In this document: piece after piece, positions 22,600-36,218 of the stretch
Position numbering within the stretch: position 1 is the stretch's first letter
How the letters are laid out: each line of letters starts with the position of its first letter
DNA from: Nipponacmea schrenckii
Lineage: Eukaryota > Mollusca > Gastropoda > Lottiidae
Direction: 5' to 3'
Length of the DNA stretch: 64,000 nucleotides
Assembly (NCBI GenBank): GCA_030562195.1
Contig: CM060200.1
Span: 32,589,023-32,653,022, forward strand
Program-made: the position numbers and the translations under genes
Notes under the pieces: generated by a model
Told to the model about the DNA's origin: nothing
The model's input: only the letters and a program-made list of their open reading frames with translations
Databases searched by the model: none

Positions 22600-23883
22600 T
22601 TACTGCTTTCCTTTTGACCTTTCTACATGGATATGTTTACCGATTTTTAATTTTTGTTTCTTCCGTCTTTTTACACCACCTTCATTTTTAGGTATATCCT
22701 TCATTTTCTTGTCTTTGCGATCCCTTTTTAATTTCATTTTAATAAACTTTTTCTTTTTCTTATCTGGTTTCTCTAGTTCTTCCCCAAGAATTATTTTCTT
22801 TAAATCCTGAACAACTTTGAGCTGATGATCTAAACTTTGAGTGTGTGACATGGATTCATGTTCAATACCTTTAGATGTATTTGATGGTTTTTCAAGGATG
22901 ATATTTTTAAAAGCTAGATAAAGTAAAGGTACACCTTTGGTGTCACGAGATTTTCTAGATAATTCTGGATCCTGTAATAACAAATTATAGAATTATCTCC
23001 TTCAGATCACAATATGGACTATTCCTTTTAGAGACATGTTCAACTACATTTCTCAACTGGTAGCAAAAAACAAAGGAACAATAATATGAAATTAAGCTCC
23101 AGTCTGGGATGGAAATAATTTTTCATATGTAAGACTGTGAATTCAGACTTAATAGACAGGTTTAGTTGCAAAGTCAAAGCTATAGCGATTGAATTCCATA
23201 ATTGTAACAACAGTTGAAAATCTGAATTATTACCTGAGTTGCTATAAAGTATTTCTTTTTATTTCCCTGTTTTATCAATGAATAAAGACATTGTGCAGCA
23301 GCAACTGGTTGTTTATGTGAACATTGACGTAAATTATACTGGGATAACACTTTTAATGGACCATATAATAACGATCCTAAAATATACAAAATTACCAATA
23401 GAGGTTGACATATAAGAACACAATATAAAGGATAAGGAACTACCCGTATGGGATGAGTTAAGATGGGAAAGGTTAAACATTCATTCTAAAAAGATCTGCT
23501 AAATAGAGTCACATTAAACATCACCCAATACACATCAAACAATGAATTAACTGTTATGTCAGCTGGCATTTTAATTTGTTGAAAGTGAGCTAAGATCAAA
23601 ATGAAATATCTGGTAGTTGGAAGTACATGTACAGGCCAACAGGGTAAAAAGATATTAATACATTACCAAAAGCTTTGCATTCTTCTAAAACACAGGGTGT
23701 GGTCATTAATGTCATATCAGAATCTAAATACTTGGGTAACTGTTCCATTATATTGACTTTAGCTGCTAAACATGCTTTACAAAATGTACCATCTACCAAA
23801 ACTTTATAGGGTGACTTAATGTCATATGTATTCTTGTAGTAGTTGAGAATCTTATAAGCCGTCTTTTGCCTCTTTATTTTCAT
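22600..23883 (-). CDS. UTP23: rRNA-processing protein UTP23
   Basis: Nucleolar PIN-domain protein of the small-subunit processome, acting in early 18S rRNA maturation and release of snR30/U17. Exons (minus): 23883-23667, 23376-23234, 22971-22600; all introns are GT-AG and phases agree, giving 243 aa (human about 249). The N-terminus MKIKRQKTAYKILNYYKNTY is family-typical and fixes the start. VLVDGTF holds the first PIN acidic residue (Asp31). Exon 1 also has EQLPKYL and MTTPCVLEE. Exon 2 has CSHK...AAAQCL, the Cys/His set of the UTP23 zinc motif, and YFIATQ. Exon 3 gives GVPLLYL, then a Lys-rich nucleolar tail (EKPDKKKKKFIKMKLKR). The gene is head-to-head with EIF3H, 363 bp between start codons. 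No defect seen. Confidence 0.95.
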
Positions 23884-24246
23884 CTTACAAGCCTAGCCTA
23901 AGGTAAGCTAAAAGAATAAATTGAATATCAAACTCACAGGTAATGATCTCTAATGTTCTTTTTCTGAATAGTAGCCCTACAGTACGCAAGACAGTTTAAA
24001 TTTCTGAACAAAAAGTAGCCTAGAACCAAATTACAAAAAGAAAACAAAATCATATCATTTATCGGACACTGCATGCTGTTGTAGTCATTATTATGAGAAA
24101 ATTTACATGAGATAACATTTTAATTAATCCTTTAAATCTCACCTAGTCTATTACTCTTTTTTATTTAGGAAGTGTATGCTCAGACCTTAGTGACCTACTT
24201 TCCTACATTTCCGGTTTGTCACTTCCTGTTTGGATAAACGATCAAG
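23884..24246. promoter_or_regulatory. Bidirectional promoter UTP23/EIF3H
   Basis: 363 bp between two divergent start codons. It holds ETS-like sites TTCCGG (24209-24214) and ACTTCCTG (24221-24228), and CAAGATGGCGACT spanning the EIF3H start, which matches a YY1-type element. No TATA box is obvious at the EIF3H side. Typical of housekeeping promoters; binding is inferred. Confidence 0.6.
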
Positions 24247-27200
24247 ATGGCGACTAGAAAGCAACGTGCACCTGTTCAATATGTTCAAATTGATGCCCTG
24301 GTAATTACATTCTTTATTTGACTAATATTAAATAATTAATTTCATTCCCTCTTTGGCGGAATACTAGATCTATCAACTTCAGTGAAAGAGATTTTCAATC
24401 ACTCATTCAGTATCAAAAGTTGAAAATGTATTTCATCAATTCATGATAATCTTGCCTTCTCCACTATATCATGTGACAATGGCAAGCTATTACTATTAGG
24501 AACCTAGTGATAGCCATATAACTTGACTGCAACATCCACCTCTTGTAGTAATGAAAAGAGTGTTCAGTTAACTCGTCTACATACACGTACGTCTACCTTG
24601 TCTTCTATATGAAAATTGCTTGTGCTAGGCCCTAGGTCCCCCCCCCTTTTTTTTTAGCACATATACACTACTTTTGATCGATCAAGTGATCCTCATTCTG
24701 TTTCTGTTATATTATTTTTGGGCACCATAGAAATACATGGATAACTTTCTCGAGCTGGGAAGTAAAAGATTGCTTTGCTAATTGAATTAATAACAATCTC
24801 ATTGATAAACACTGAAGTCAGTGAAGAAATTTTGTGCTTCATGGCATTATGATTCTATATACACAAATGTTATTGTTTTGTGTTAACTCAAAGGTGGCTA
24901 AAATTGTAATATTGGCTGAGCATAGGAAAAAAAATTGATGCATTATCAAACTTCCATTTTACAAGGCTATTGCAGTCAAAGTATAAAAACAAGTTTGTAA
25001 TAGCTTGGTATTGTTAAGATGTGGTGAATGGTGGTTTATTCCTTTATTTTAATTCTATAATCTTTTAGGTTGTATTAAAATTGATAAAGCATTGTCAAGA
25101 AGAAGGGGCTGGTGGAACTGATCTAGTTCAAGGTGTTTTGCTAGGTTTAGTTGTAGAAAACAGATTAGAAATAACCAATTGTTTCCCATTTCCCAGACAT
25201 AGTGAAGAACAAGAGGATTTCAATGAAGGTATTCCGCTAAGTGGCATTTAATTATTAGTTTGTGGTACAAAGTTCATAATAAGTTCTGTTCATACCAAAC
25301 TTGTAAAAAAAATGTATGTCGATTAGTGGGTTACTAGTACCCAGAGTAACTTCATGAAAAAAATAGTAACGTTATTAATTTCTAAATTGCTAATTAATTT
25401 TTCTGATTTTTTTATGTTTCCAAAAAAGATAATGTAACATTTTAAATAAAACATTTTTTTGTTAAAAATCAAGGTAGGCCCTACATTATTTCTGGACCTT
25501 CAAATTGTTGAAATGGCACAAACGTATGACATCTCAATTTTATTTCAGTCCAATACCAGATGGAAATGATGCGTAATTTACGCCATGTTAATATAGATCA
25601 TTTACATGTTGGTTGGTATCAGAGTACCTTATTTGGTTCCTTTATAAATCGACCATTGATTGATTCTCAGTTTAATTATCAAGACTCCATTGAAGAATCT
25701 GTGGTTCTTATTTATGGTAAGTATTGGCTTTTTGAAAACTCATTAAATTTTAAACTCATGAAATATCTAGACAGCACTATTCTTGCAGAAACTGTGTGTT
25801 TATTATCACCGAAGAATCAACCCTATTGAATAAATACCCTTATGCTTAAAACATGTTTGATTTTTAGCTTGTAAACACTATACAAGGCACAATTTTTTAT
25901 GGATTTTTGGTGAAAAATTTGGAATAAAAATCAATAATATAAACAAATGTTAATTTTTATTGCCCTTGTTCTTTAAAACTCTACAAGGAACAATTGTTTA
26001 CTGATTTGGACAAAGCTTGCTGAAAATGTCTGTCACCACCCTCTTGAAAATATCACTATTATACATTTCATCTTGAATACATCAATGGTCAAGTAAATGA
26101 AATGTTGGTTCTGTAGACTGAACTTATGTCAGATAATATTCATGAAAAAGAAGTTTTTATTCAAAATGAATATTGCCAGTAGGTGTTTATTACCTTGCCT
26201 TTCAATTAGATTTTGAAAGATTTTGTCATTTGAATTTTGTGAATAGGAATTTCATTTATTAATGTAGGATATTCATGTATAATGTAGATAAATGCAAATA
26301 ACTGGAATATATGCTTAGTTTTATAGTAGTTCACAACTAAAAATTGTTAAATTTGCCTTTCAGATCCCTTGAAGACAACACAAGGGTTTTTATCTGTGAA
26401 GGCATACCGATTGACACCAGCCATGATGAAATTTCACAGTGAAAATGACTTTTCTACTGAAAACATAACTAAACATGGTATGACATTTGATAAAATGTTT
26501 GAAGAAATTCCAGTTGTAACTAAAAATTCTCATCTTGGCAATTCGTTATTATGTAATTTAGAAGAAGAGGAACAGGAAGCTGATAAATATAATTTCCTGG
26601 ATCTGGCAACAAGGTAAGGTGTTATTATTTATGTTTTATTGCCTTGGTATAGGAATTTATGTAGTTAATAACATTGATTAAAATATAGGGCAATATTTTG
26701 TATATATTCTAGTTTACATTTTCATTTTATTTATTTTTTTTTAAAAATTTCAGTATCTTAATATTTGAAACAGGTTTTATTTTCATATCAAAAACCATAT
26801 TGCCATTATTGTCAATGCATAATGTTCTATCCATTTCAACCAATATCTTTCTTCAGCCCTTGGCTCTATTCTTGATCTCCTGGAAATATTTTGTTAATAA
26901 TTAACTATAAATTTTTTATCCAAATAATTTGAGGGAGCTAAATCTCTGGGCACAAAATTTGTATTTTAATAGGAATCAATTCTTCCAATTGCTTTAAAAA
27001 ATTTAAAAGCTATAGTCCTGAAAGAGGAAAACACCCATTCAATGGACTCTATTTCATATCTTCCAAAGTATGAACTAACTTTTTTCTGTCTTTATATTTA
27101 ACAGCTCAATGTTACAGAAGAATTTAAGACAATTGATGGAATGTGTTGATGCTACCACCATGGATATAAATAAATATATAAATTGTCAACGGCAGATCAT

Positions 27201-27760
27201 GAGACAACAACAGGCAAAGCAACAGCATATTCAGAAAAGGGTAAGTGTTTAATTCCTAGCAAGTTATCAATCATTTTACCCTGTATGGCAAAGTGTGTCT
27301 TCATTAGCTCACTTCAGAGCAGGATTGTCAGTTTTAAAACTCCAGTCAACTTTCAGTTCTAATTCTTTGTTTGATTTTTCTTGTGATTACTGTGTTTCCA
27401 ATTTTGTTCAACCTCCAACTTTTCTTTTTTCAACAAAAAGGATTAAGCTTTAGAATTATGTTGACGCTGCTCACATAACTTGTTGCCCGTTTACATAAAC
27501 TTGACTGGTTTAATATCAATGCCTTTGATATTTTACAGCAACAAGATAATGCCTTGAGAGCTCAGAGAGGAGAACCACCCTTACCAGAAGAAGATCTGAA
27601 TAAATTATTTAAACCTATACCATCACCACCAAGATTAGAATGTTTACTGTTTTCTGGACAGATAGATAATTATTGTCAACAAATATCTAGTTTTGCTACT
27701 CAAAGTCTTGGGAAATTATTCATGGCAGAAAGCTTACAGAATGAGGGACCTTCAACTTAA
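24247..27760 (+). CDS. EIF3H: Eukaryotic translation initiation factor 3 subunit h
   Basis: Subunit h of the eIF3 complex, which recruits mRNA to the 40S ribosome in the cytoplasm. Exons: 24247-24300, 25069-25228, 25549-25716, 26364-26613, 27105-27240, 27539-27760; frames join cleanly to 329 aa (human 352). The start ATG lies in AAGATGGCG, a good Kozak context. An MPN domain covers about residues 15-150 ([18 protein letters not shown] at its start). It has [10 protein letters not shown] at 89-98 but lacks the Ser and Asp of the JAMM zinc site, so it is the non-catalytic MPN type, as known for eIF3h. [30 protein letters not shown] and LGKLFMA near the C-terminus are strongly conserved. Its middle has a Gln-rich helix ([15 protein letters not shown]). 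Introns carry no large repeats. An AATAAA at 28357-28362 may end the transcript. Confidence 0.97.
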
Positions 27761-28770
27761 TCAAAATCAAAAATAATATTAGGAAAGGAATTAAAGCTTC
27801 AATTTATAAAATGTTTATGATATTCTTTTTTATGGGAGTCAAGTCTTAATGGTTGCAATTGCTTAAGTTATCAAAGCCTTCAAGATATAACAAAATTTAT
27901 CAGAAGTGTCCTTAAAGTCTCCATTTGATATTAATGTTGATTTCATTCTACAGTTTGTGTATTAAATCCATTATTGGCTTTCAATTATATAATCACATCT
28001 GGGATAAATTAACACCTTAAAGTATTCTCTCGTACAAAAAAAAAATTGGATTATTGGAGAATATATATTTTAATTTTTTGAATGTTAAATATTTTATATT
28101 CAACAAAAGAAATGTTCATATAATCTAGAGATGTACAGAAATTACAGTGAGAAATCTTGATTTCGTTTTACTATTTACCAAAATTACAAACAACTCACAT
28201 TTTTGACTGAAATAACCTAAGATTTGCTACTCTAGTTTAAATGATTAAATTCTAAACTATTTTAAATGATTAAATTCTATCACAAAGAAAATAATCTTGA
28301 AATAATCCTTCAAATAATGTGGAATGGCAGTTGTAACAAAATACATTAAAAGCTACAATAAAAACATTAACAATTTCAATCTTCCATCACACACATATTA
28401 TCAGGATGTGTATCTAAATATGAACCGACTTTCAAGCCGTTTTTGTACTTTTTTCTTTCATACTGTCCACTGCCTTCATTCTTCAGACTCTGTAGTGTAA
28501 ATTCTTACATCATCACAAAATTTGAATTAAATATATATGCTTCCATAATCAATAATTCAAAAACTGTTTTATTTTCATTGAAGTCTGCAACAGTACAGAA
28601 GTAATTTTTGAATGAAATTTTTATATTGATAAATAAATGACTGTTGGTAGACAGTTACTTAGCAAATCAAGCTTTTCAGTAGTTTAACACACGCTAAACC
28701 ATTAATATTATACAAGACCTTTATATACAAGTGTAAATATCTTTAATTAATACCCAGTAATTCATCACTG
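27761..28770. other. Tail-to-tail 3' UTR space of EIF3H and SGTA
   Basis: About 1 kb between two convergent stops. AATAAA at 28357-28362 (+) and a minus-strand AATAAA near 28568-28573 would let the two transcripts overlap or nearly meet. No other gene. Confidence 0.5.
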
Positions 28771-31700
28771 CTATTTCCCACTATCATTGGAATCTGAAAG
28801 ATGTTAAAGTAGCATTCATAAAAGCATGGCATAAAACTAAGAAATATCCAATGAAACTGCACATACATGAAATTGTTTTAAAAAATAGTTACTTAAGTTA
28901 TTGATTTATAGGATTATAGAGGGATTATGTTGTATAAGTATGCCAGCAGGTAAGGCTACTGATGAATATACACTCTCAATGACCAAGTTTTAGAATCAAA
29001 TCCTATGTCTGTTGTAAAAGGTAGTATTCCTTTATAGCCTTAATTATATTATAAACAGCCTGGCCTTGAGCTGAAGAGTTCCATGTGATTGCTTTGGACT
29101 ACCACATGATCTTATATTACAGAATAGAATTATTGATTTTGACATAATTTCAAATTCAAACTTATTGGTATTAATTTGAGCTTGGGAAAAGTATAATAAT
29201 AACACTGAGTGAAGAAGCAATCAAAATTCAAAAGCACAAAATCCACTACTTACCTGGGGAAGGGTTTGCAGGATTGTTTCCCTGATCATTTATTTGTTGT
29301 CTTAACTCAGCTACTAATTCAGGATTTTGTTGCTGCATTTGACTTGCAAGCTGTTGTCCTCTAAATTTATAAACAGCATGGTTATATCAATGAAATATTA
29401 CAAAAATAACACGTGTCATAATATAAGGCTTGATATTCAAAATACAACTCTATATGTATCACTGCTACATTCTAAAAATTCTGTTATACTAAAGTTTGTC
29501 AATCACTGAGAGCAGGCTTACATTTAAAATACTTACGCCTGTAATAAGGGATTGAGACCACCAGAAGCAATATCACCTTGACTACCAGATAATACACTAC
29601 TCATCCTGCAACAGATATCCTCTTACAGTGAGTATTACAGAGAGTATAATGAAAATCAAAGTTAAGACTTCCATCGTCTGTTAATAATATAGAATATGTG
29701 GAAAGGACCTTCACCAAGTATGACTGTTGCAATGATATACATGTAGTTATATGTGTTATTTTCAAAATAAGAACATTTCACAAGAACACTCTAAAGGCTC
29801 TTTCAAGCAGCCCATATATTTATGAGAGTTTGAGATATATCTGGACAGTTTGATTTTGGTGCAACCAATAATGTTAACCTTCATGATCAAACTGTGTCAC
29901 CACTATGTATCAAATACTATACCACAATTAATATCTTGGTATCTAAATCTACTTACATTTGTTGCATTTGTGGATTGGACATAAACTGTGTAGCCTTTAA
30001 ATGGAAATATTATTATTAGATACAATTCATAAAAATAAACAGTATTTCCTTAAAACTTTAAAACACTGAATACAAAAATTCATTCTAAAGCAACACTTAA
30101 ACTTTTGACAATTATTGAGCGTGGAATCAGTCATGATAAGGAGTGCCATTTCAGTACTTTGAAGCCGAATATATTATTTGCAGTCTATTTTGGCACAAAG
30201 CATACATTGTTAATACACTACAGAATTACTTATTGTTTGCACACTGTTTGTGTTTTAACACATTTACATGTAGTTGCCAATAAAAGGATGCATATAGTAT
30301 AAAAATTTATGTATGCCAATCATTTGAAAATTCTTAAATTTGAAACAATCATGTTCTTTAACCCACCATATTCATTAAGGCTGGATTATTTAACATTCCC
30401 GCTAAATCAAATCCACCAGGCCCTGCTGCAAAACCAGACTAAAACAGATAAAAACATAACATTACATACACAGAAACTAAACCAAACGTTTGGTTGAGCT
30501 GAAGTTTAATTTGAACTTCCCATTTGTTGCTAACCATTCACTAATAGATTTGAAGCTCAAGTTGAGCTGCTCAACAGAATACTTTTGTTGCATATATTTT
30601 CTATGTCCATCTAAATACACTAGCATTTAAAACATAACTGGACACAATTTTTATGGATAACAATTGCTTCATTACAGTTATTCATCCACCAATTACTAAA
30701 TACCAATACCACTTAAGGAAGTATGTACTTACATTTGCAGCAGCTTCCCTCAGTTTTTGCTCTGATATTTCCAAATTGTTAAGGTAGCTTTGATTATCAG
30801 GGTCTAATTCTAAAGCTTTTCTATAGCATTCACGAGCACTTTCATGATCGTTTAAAGCTGTATAAGCAATTCTGAAACGTCATTAACAGAATAAACAGAC
30901 TGAAACCTATCAAAACATATCTTGAAATCTACAGAGTAGTTTGTATGTAGTAGCTCCTTTAAAAACCATGGCCATTGTCCAAACTTAGAAGTGTAAGGCT
31001 GAATTTGCAAATTTGTAAGTTTCAAAGGAATAAAACAGATAAATTGGTCAGAACAAAATGAAAACTTACCCCATCCTCCCATAAGCCTTACTATAATTAC
31101 AATCTATTGAAAGGGCTCTATTACAATCTTCAATAGCTTGTTGATGTTTATTTAATTTGCTGTATGATGCTGCTCTACAATATAAAGACCTATATTATTG
31201 CCTTCACAGAAGCAGTCAGAAAATTCTATTGATAATATTATAATTTCAGCCTATTATTTACCCTTATATCATCAGATGGATCTTTGAAACTAGAACTATT
31301 TTCTCATTGATTTTTATTCTGCTATAGAAAGTTACCTCACTATGCTAATACATGTTGTAGTAAACCTTACCTATTACAGAAATACACAGCATTTTTACTG
31401 TCTAATTTGACAGCTTTACTGTAACATTCTAGAGCATCCGAAAACTTCTCACTTTTCATAAAATCATTTCCTACAATATATTTATATTAATATTGTACTA
31501 AAAATACTAATTAGAGCCTAGTGGAAAGTTTAATCTGCTCTGTTTGCCACATCTTAAACCTTGATCATTTAATATTTGAAATTTTTAATTTATAGAGCTG
31601 TTAGCTAATAGGTTGAAAAAAGAAGAGGCTTACTGGCCTATTCTCACAAATCATCAGTTTTTAGAATGGAGACATATCCTCACCTTTATTTTTATACTGT

Positions 31701-34484
31701 TCAGCTTCTGCTTTTTCACTCTCAGTAGCTTCATGTAAAGATAAACTGGAAAAATCTGAATCAGGCTGAAAATAAAATCAAATAAATTTAAATTTCGCTG
31801 GAAAATCAATTACCGTAACCTCTAAAGATAGCTTGCCAGGCAAGGTAATATACGCCCACTGGCAGCATTTATTTCAAATAAAAACTTTTCAGTAAGGTTA
31901 CAATAAGTGGAATGAATTATTCAACCTACCAACCTATTTTTTTTCTAGGGTCTCTAGTTTCATTAAAAACTGTCAAGAATTGTACCTAATAACAACTCAT
32001 TAAATATTTTTCGGTATTTTTATGATTTGCAATAGGGTTCACCCTTAATAATATTTTGATATTTTTAATTCTTAATAAGGCTCATCCTTGGTTGATATTA
32101 AACAATTTCACTGAGTTTTGTCAAAAAGGAATGTTTAGAGTGTTCATAAGCCAAAAGTTGAAAGCGTTTTTGAAAACAGGCGCAATAACTGACACTAAAT
32201 ATTTTTCGATTTATCTGATTTTCAATAGGGTTTATCCTTGTGAGAAAACAAATACTAAAGCCAAGTTTCATCAAAATCCATTCAAAATTGTTCTTTCTAG
32301 AGTGTTTACGAGTTAAATTGAACGCGTTTTCAAAAACAAGGTCAATAACTTGTACTAAATATTTTTTGATTTTCAATAGGGTTCATCCTTGGGAGACAAC
32401 AAATACTCCAGCCAAGTTACATCAAAATCCATTAAAAATTGTTCTTTCTAGAGTGTTTACAAGCTAAAATTGAACGCGTTTTCAAGAACAAGGGCTATAA
32501 CTGACACTAAATATATTTCTATTTATTTGATTTATAATAGGGTTCATCCATGGGTAAAAACAAATACTCAAGCCAAAGTTAATCAAAATCCATTAAGAAT
32601 AGTTCTTTCTAGAGTGTTTACAAGCTAAAATTGAATGCGTTTTCAATAACAAGGGCAGTAACTCATACTAAAATTTTTTTCGATTTTGCTTATTTTCAAT
32701 AGGGTTCATCCTTGAGTTATAACACACTCTCACACCAAGTTTCATCGAAATCCATCAAGAATTGTGCCATGTAGAGTGTTTACGAGACAAAATTCGAACG
32801 CGTTTAAAAGAACAAGGGCAATAATTCATATTAGATATATTTTGATATTTTTAATTTTCAATTAGGCTCATCCCTTGCAATATCCAACAATTTCAGTGAG
32901 TTTTGTCAACATTGGTCATGAATTGTACCTTCTAGAGTGTTTATTAGCCAAAAAGTTAAACCCGTTTTCAAACACAAGGGCAATAACTGACACTAAATAT
33001 ATTTCGATTTATTTGATTTTCAATAAGGTTCATCCTTGGGTAAAAACAAATACTCAAGCCAAGTTTTATCAAAATCCATTAAGAATTGTTCTTTCTAGAG
33101 TGCTTAAAAGCTAAAATTGAACGCGTTTTCAAACACAAGGGCAATAACTGATACTAAATATTTTTCGATTTAACTGAATTTCAATAGGGTTCATCCTTAA
33201 GTGATTAGAAATACTCATGCCAAGTTATGTCAAAATCGCTCAAGAATTGTGACTCGTAGAGTGTTTACAAGGCAAAAATCCAACACATTTTATAGAACAA
33301 GGGCAATAATTCCTATTAAATATATTTTGATATGTGCTATTTTCAAAAGGGTTCATTCTTGGGTGATATTAAACAATTTCAGCAAGTTTCGTCAAAATCG
33401 GTCAATAACTGTGCTTTGTAGAGTGTTTACAAGCTAAAAATTGAACGCGTTTTCAAAAACAAGGGCAATAACTGATATTAATTTTTTTTCGATTTGACTG
33501 GCTTTCAATAGGCTTCATCCTTGGGTGATAACAAATACTCAGGCCAAGTTTCATTAAAATCCATTAAAAATTGTTCTCTCAAGAGTGTTTACAAGCTAAA
33601 ATTGAACGTGTTTTCAAGAACAAGGGCAATAACTCATACTAAATGTTTTTCGATTTCGCTGATTTTCGATAGGGTTTATCCTTGAGTTATAACATACTCT
33701 CACACCAAGTTTCATCAAAATCGGTCAAGAATTGCACTTTGTAGAGTGTTTACGAGCCATTCAAGAACAAGGGCACAAACTCATACTAATTTTTTTCCGA
33801 TTTCGCTGATTTTCAATAGGGTTCATCCTTGCGTGATCATTAACACTCATATTAAGTTTCATCTAAATCCGTCAAGAATTACACTGTGTAGAGTGTTTAC
33901 GAGCAATTGTGGACGGACGGACCTACGGACGGACGGACGGACGGATGTGGGTGACGACAATATAAGCCCCAATTTCATGTGGGCGTATAAAAACCATTCA
34001 GGAGCATAATATTAATTCATTCAACTGTCAAGTCATTTCATACTTAAAAAATTCCACTCACCTCATTACTTAACTGAGAATTGAAAATATCAAGTAAATT
34101 CCTCTGAACTTGATATTTGGCTACTGACTCAGGACTACTCATATCAAGCTTAAAGGAAGATTCTAAACACTGAATAGCAACTGAAATAAAGTAATATAAA
34201 TCAAATAATAACTGAAATACAAATTGACATAGTATTAGGTATAATGTGTAAAGTTATGTCATGCCTCAAGTACTGGCTTTGACAAAGCAATAAATTAGGC
34301 AGCTTCTTTTAGTAAAGTGTGTATTATAAGCCACTGAACAATAATACTATATAAGTTTGAATCAAGTACCAAAGCTGGACTTACCCTCTAAACTCTCAAC
34401 TGCATCATCATCCAATCCTCCAGTCATGGTTTGTTCTTTTAGGAATTGTAAAATTGAAAATACCAATTTGTTAATGTCTGCCAT
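28771..34484 (-). CDS. SGTA: Small glutamine-rich TPR co-chaperone (SGTA/SGTB)
   Basis: Cytosolic co-chaperone that takes tail-anchored and mislocalised membrane proteins and links the BAG6/GET pathway to Hsp70/Hsp90. Coding exons (minus): 34484-34385, 34180-34062, 31765-31684, 31470-31371, 31174-31070, 30871-30733, 30438-30367, 29994-29957, 29605-29537, 29360-29254, 28793-28771; phases agree, 317 aa (human SGTA 313). Residues 1-70 form the dimerisation domain ([25 protein letters not shown]). Three TPRs cover about 91-200 ([33 protein letters not shown]), with the Lys/Asn/Arg clamp residues for EEVD tails in place. The C-terminal third is Asn-Pro-Met and Gln-rich ([24 protein letters not shown]). 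An acceptor at 34509 shows that a 5' UTR intron precedes the ATG exon. Vertebrates have two paralogues; one-to-two orthology is likely, so the A/B label is loose. Intron 2 carries a pearl-like repeat. Confidence 0.95.
31827..33988 (+). mobile_element. Pearl/Helentron-like repeat, copy 4, in SGTA intron 2
   Basis: Left end GATAGCTTGCCAGGCAAGG and ATATACGCCCACTGGCAGC. The core has about 12 monomers of ~160 bp, each with AATAGGGTTCATCCTTGGG, AGTTTCATCAAAATCC and AGAGTGTTTACAAGC. Right end has GGACGGACGGACGGACGGAT, then GTGACGACAATATAAGC and GTGGGCGTATAAAAA. A textbook full-length copy, antisense to its host gene. Confidence 0.9.
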
Positions 34485-34565
34485 TTTCTGGCCTAGTTGT
34501 TTAAAAGTCTAAAGAAAGTAAAAATTTGAATCATACTGGGACCATCAAAATTATTGATCTTTAAA

Positions 34566-35350
34566 GATAGCTTGCCAGGCAAGGTAATATACACCCACTG
34601 GCAGCATTGATTTTGAATATACACTTGACAGTACAGTAACAGTCAGCAGAATGAAATATTTATCCTTGCGTCAAATACTTTTTTCTTGTGTGTTTAGCTT
34701 CATTAAAATCTGTCAAGAATTGTACCTAATTACAACTCATTTAATATTTTTCGGTATTTTTGTGATTCGCAATAGGGTTCACCCTTGGGTGATAAACAAT
34801 TTCAACAAGTTTCATAAAACTCTGTTAAGAATTGTGCCATGTAGTGTGTTTATAAGCAAAAAATCTAAATCGTTTTCATGAACATGGGCAATAATTCATA
34901 TCAAATATTTTGCGATATTTCTGATTTTCAATAGGGTTCATCAATGCGTGATAATTAACAATTTCAGCAAGTTTTGTCAAAATCTGTAAAAATTGTGCCT
35001 TCTAGAATGTTTACCAGCTCAAATTTTAATGTGATTTCAAAATTGATAACTGATGCTAAATATTTTTCAAAATTTTCTGATTTTTAATAGAGTTCATCCT
35101 TTCAATGAATTTCAAATACTTATGCCAATATATAGGCACAGCTTTATGGAACAACAATCACTAGTTAAAGTTTATGCGACGTTTTGGCATGTTTCCCCCG
35201 TCGTCCTCCGATAGGCAACTATATACGATTGTACTTATTATACACTTTCACACCAAGTTTCATCAAAATCGGTCAAGAATTGTGCCATGTAGAGTGTTTA
35301 CGAGCCAAAAAAAAACTGCGTTATAACTTACAAAGAACAAGGGTAATAAT
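34566..35350 (+). mobile_element. Pearl/Helentron-like repeat, copy 5, right end missing
   Basis: Same left end as copy 4 (GATAGCTTGCCAGGCAAGG, CCCACTGGCAGCATTG) and about four monomers of the copy 4 type. The microsatellite and hairpin end are not found; the copy fades out near 35350. It probably lies in the 5' UTR intron of SGTA. Confidence 0.75.
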
Positions 35351-36218
35351 ATAATAAAATATAAAAAAATAAAAAAATAAATTTGTAAAATAACAAATCA
35401 AGTCACGATTTTTACGTTTGTAAAACCCCTGCACCCATGGAGGTGCCTAGTTTTTCTGACTCTCTCCCAGCCATATCTGTCCAAATGGATATCAGAGGCT
35501 GGGAATAGATTCAGCAAGATTCGGACTAGTCTACTATGATGAGATGATGATGGGAATTGATGATAATGACGTGTGTCTGTACTGACGGCAGTGTAAACCC
35601 GATGACAAACAGGCTTTGTACCAATTACTGATACATAATAAGGTCACTGATATAGATACTTGCGGTAAAAATCAGTGCCGGCCACTCATATTGGGAACTG
35701 TAGACTTAACACATACAATACCTTAAAAAGATACAAAGACGGGTAGAGTTTTTGATTCAACAAACGTGATGACTGCTTGTTCCGGTTTTGGACTATTCGG
35801 TCATGACTTTTGGAAAGTCAATCGGATCACCGAGAACAAGTAAATTTGATCATCTTTCAAACTGAATACTGAGATAATATTTCATACCAATTGGTTCAAT
35901 TAATTTGCAACATGACAACTACGATAGAATTATCCCATGTGTATTTGAAGTGTAATATTAGTCTCACATTTCCATTTCAAAAAATTGTTTTATTAAAATT
36001 CTGACTCGGGTCAACAGGATCAGATAAAAAATTGGCGACTTCCGGTTTAACAGTTGCGCGAACGTTTGTCTAATGAATAACATCACTACTCTCTTCCGAT
36101 GTTCATCGATCTCTATTTTCATACAAGAAAACTGATTTCATTTCATCGTCGCCCAAATTTGGGAGTCATTAGGATTAAGCCTCTGTATTTTGCAAGTCTG
36201 TTTGGTTCTATTCGGTGC
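35351..36218. promoter_or_regulatory. Divergent SGTA/LYPLA upstream region
   Basis: It holds the likely promoters of both genes. ACTTCCGG (ETS type) at 36038-36045 lies just before the thioesterase, followed by a CG-containing stretch (TTGCGCGAACG). TTCCGG also occurs near 35779. The first SGTA exon (5' UTR) should lie here but I could not fix it. A frame from an ATG at 36099 is continuous with the thioesterase. Confidence 0.45.

Noticed and set aside
22550..22810. Plus-strand frame opposite UTP23 exon 3
   Set aside because: Hydrophobic shadow of the Lys-rich UTP23 tail on the other strand.
32056..34009. Series of open frames with a recurring FNRVHPW peptide
   Set aside because: They are the ~160-bp pearl-like monomers read through in one frame. 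They start at non-ATG codons, stop often, and have no splice or codon signal.
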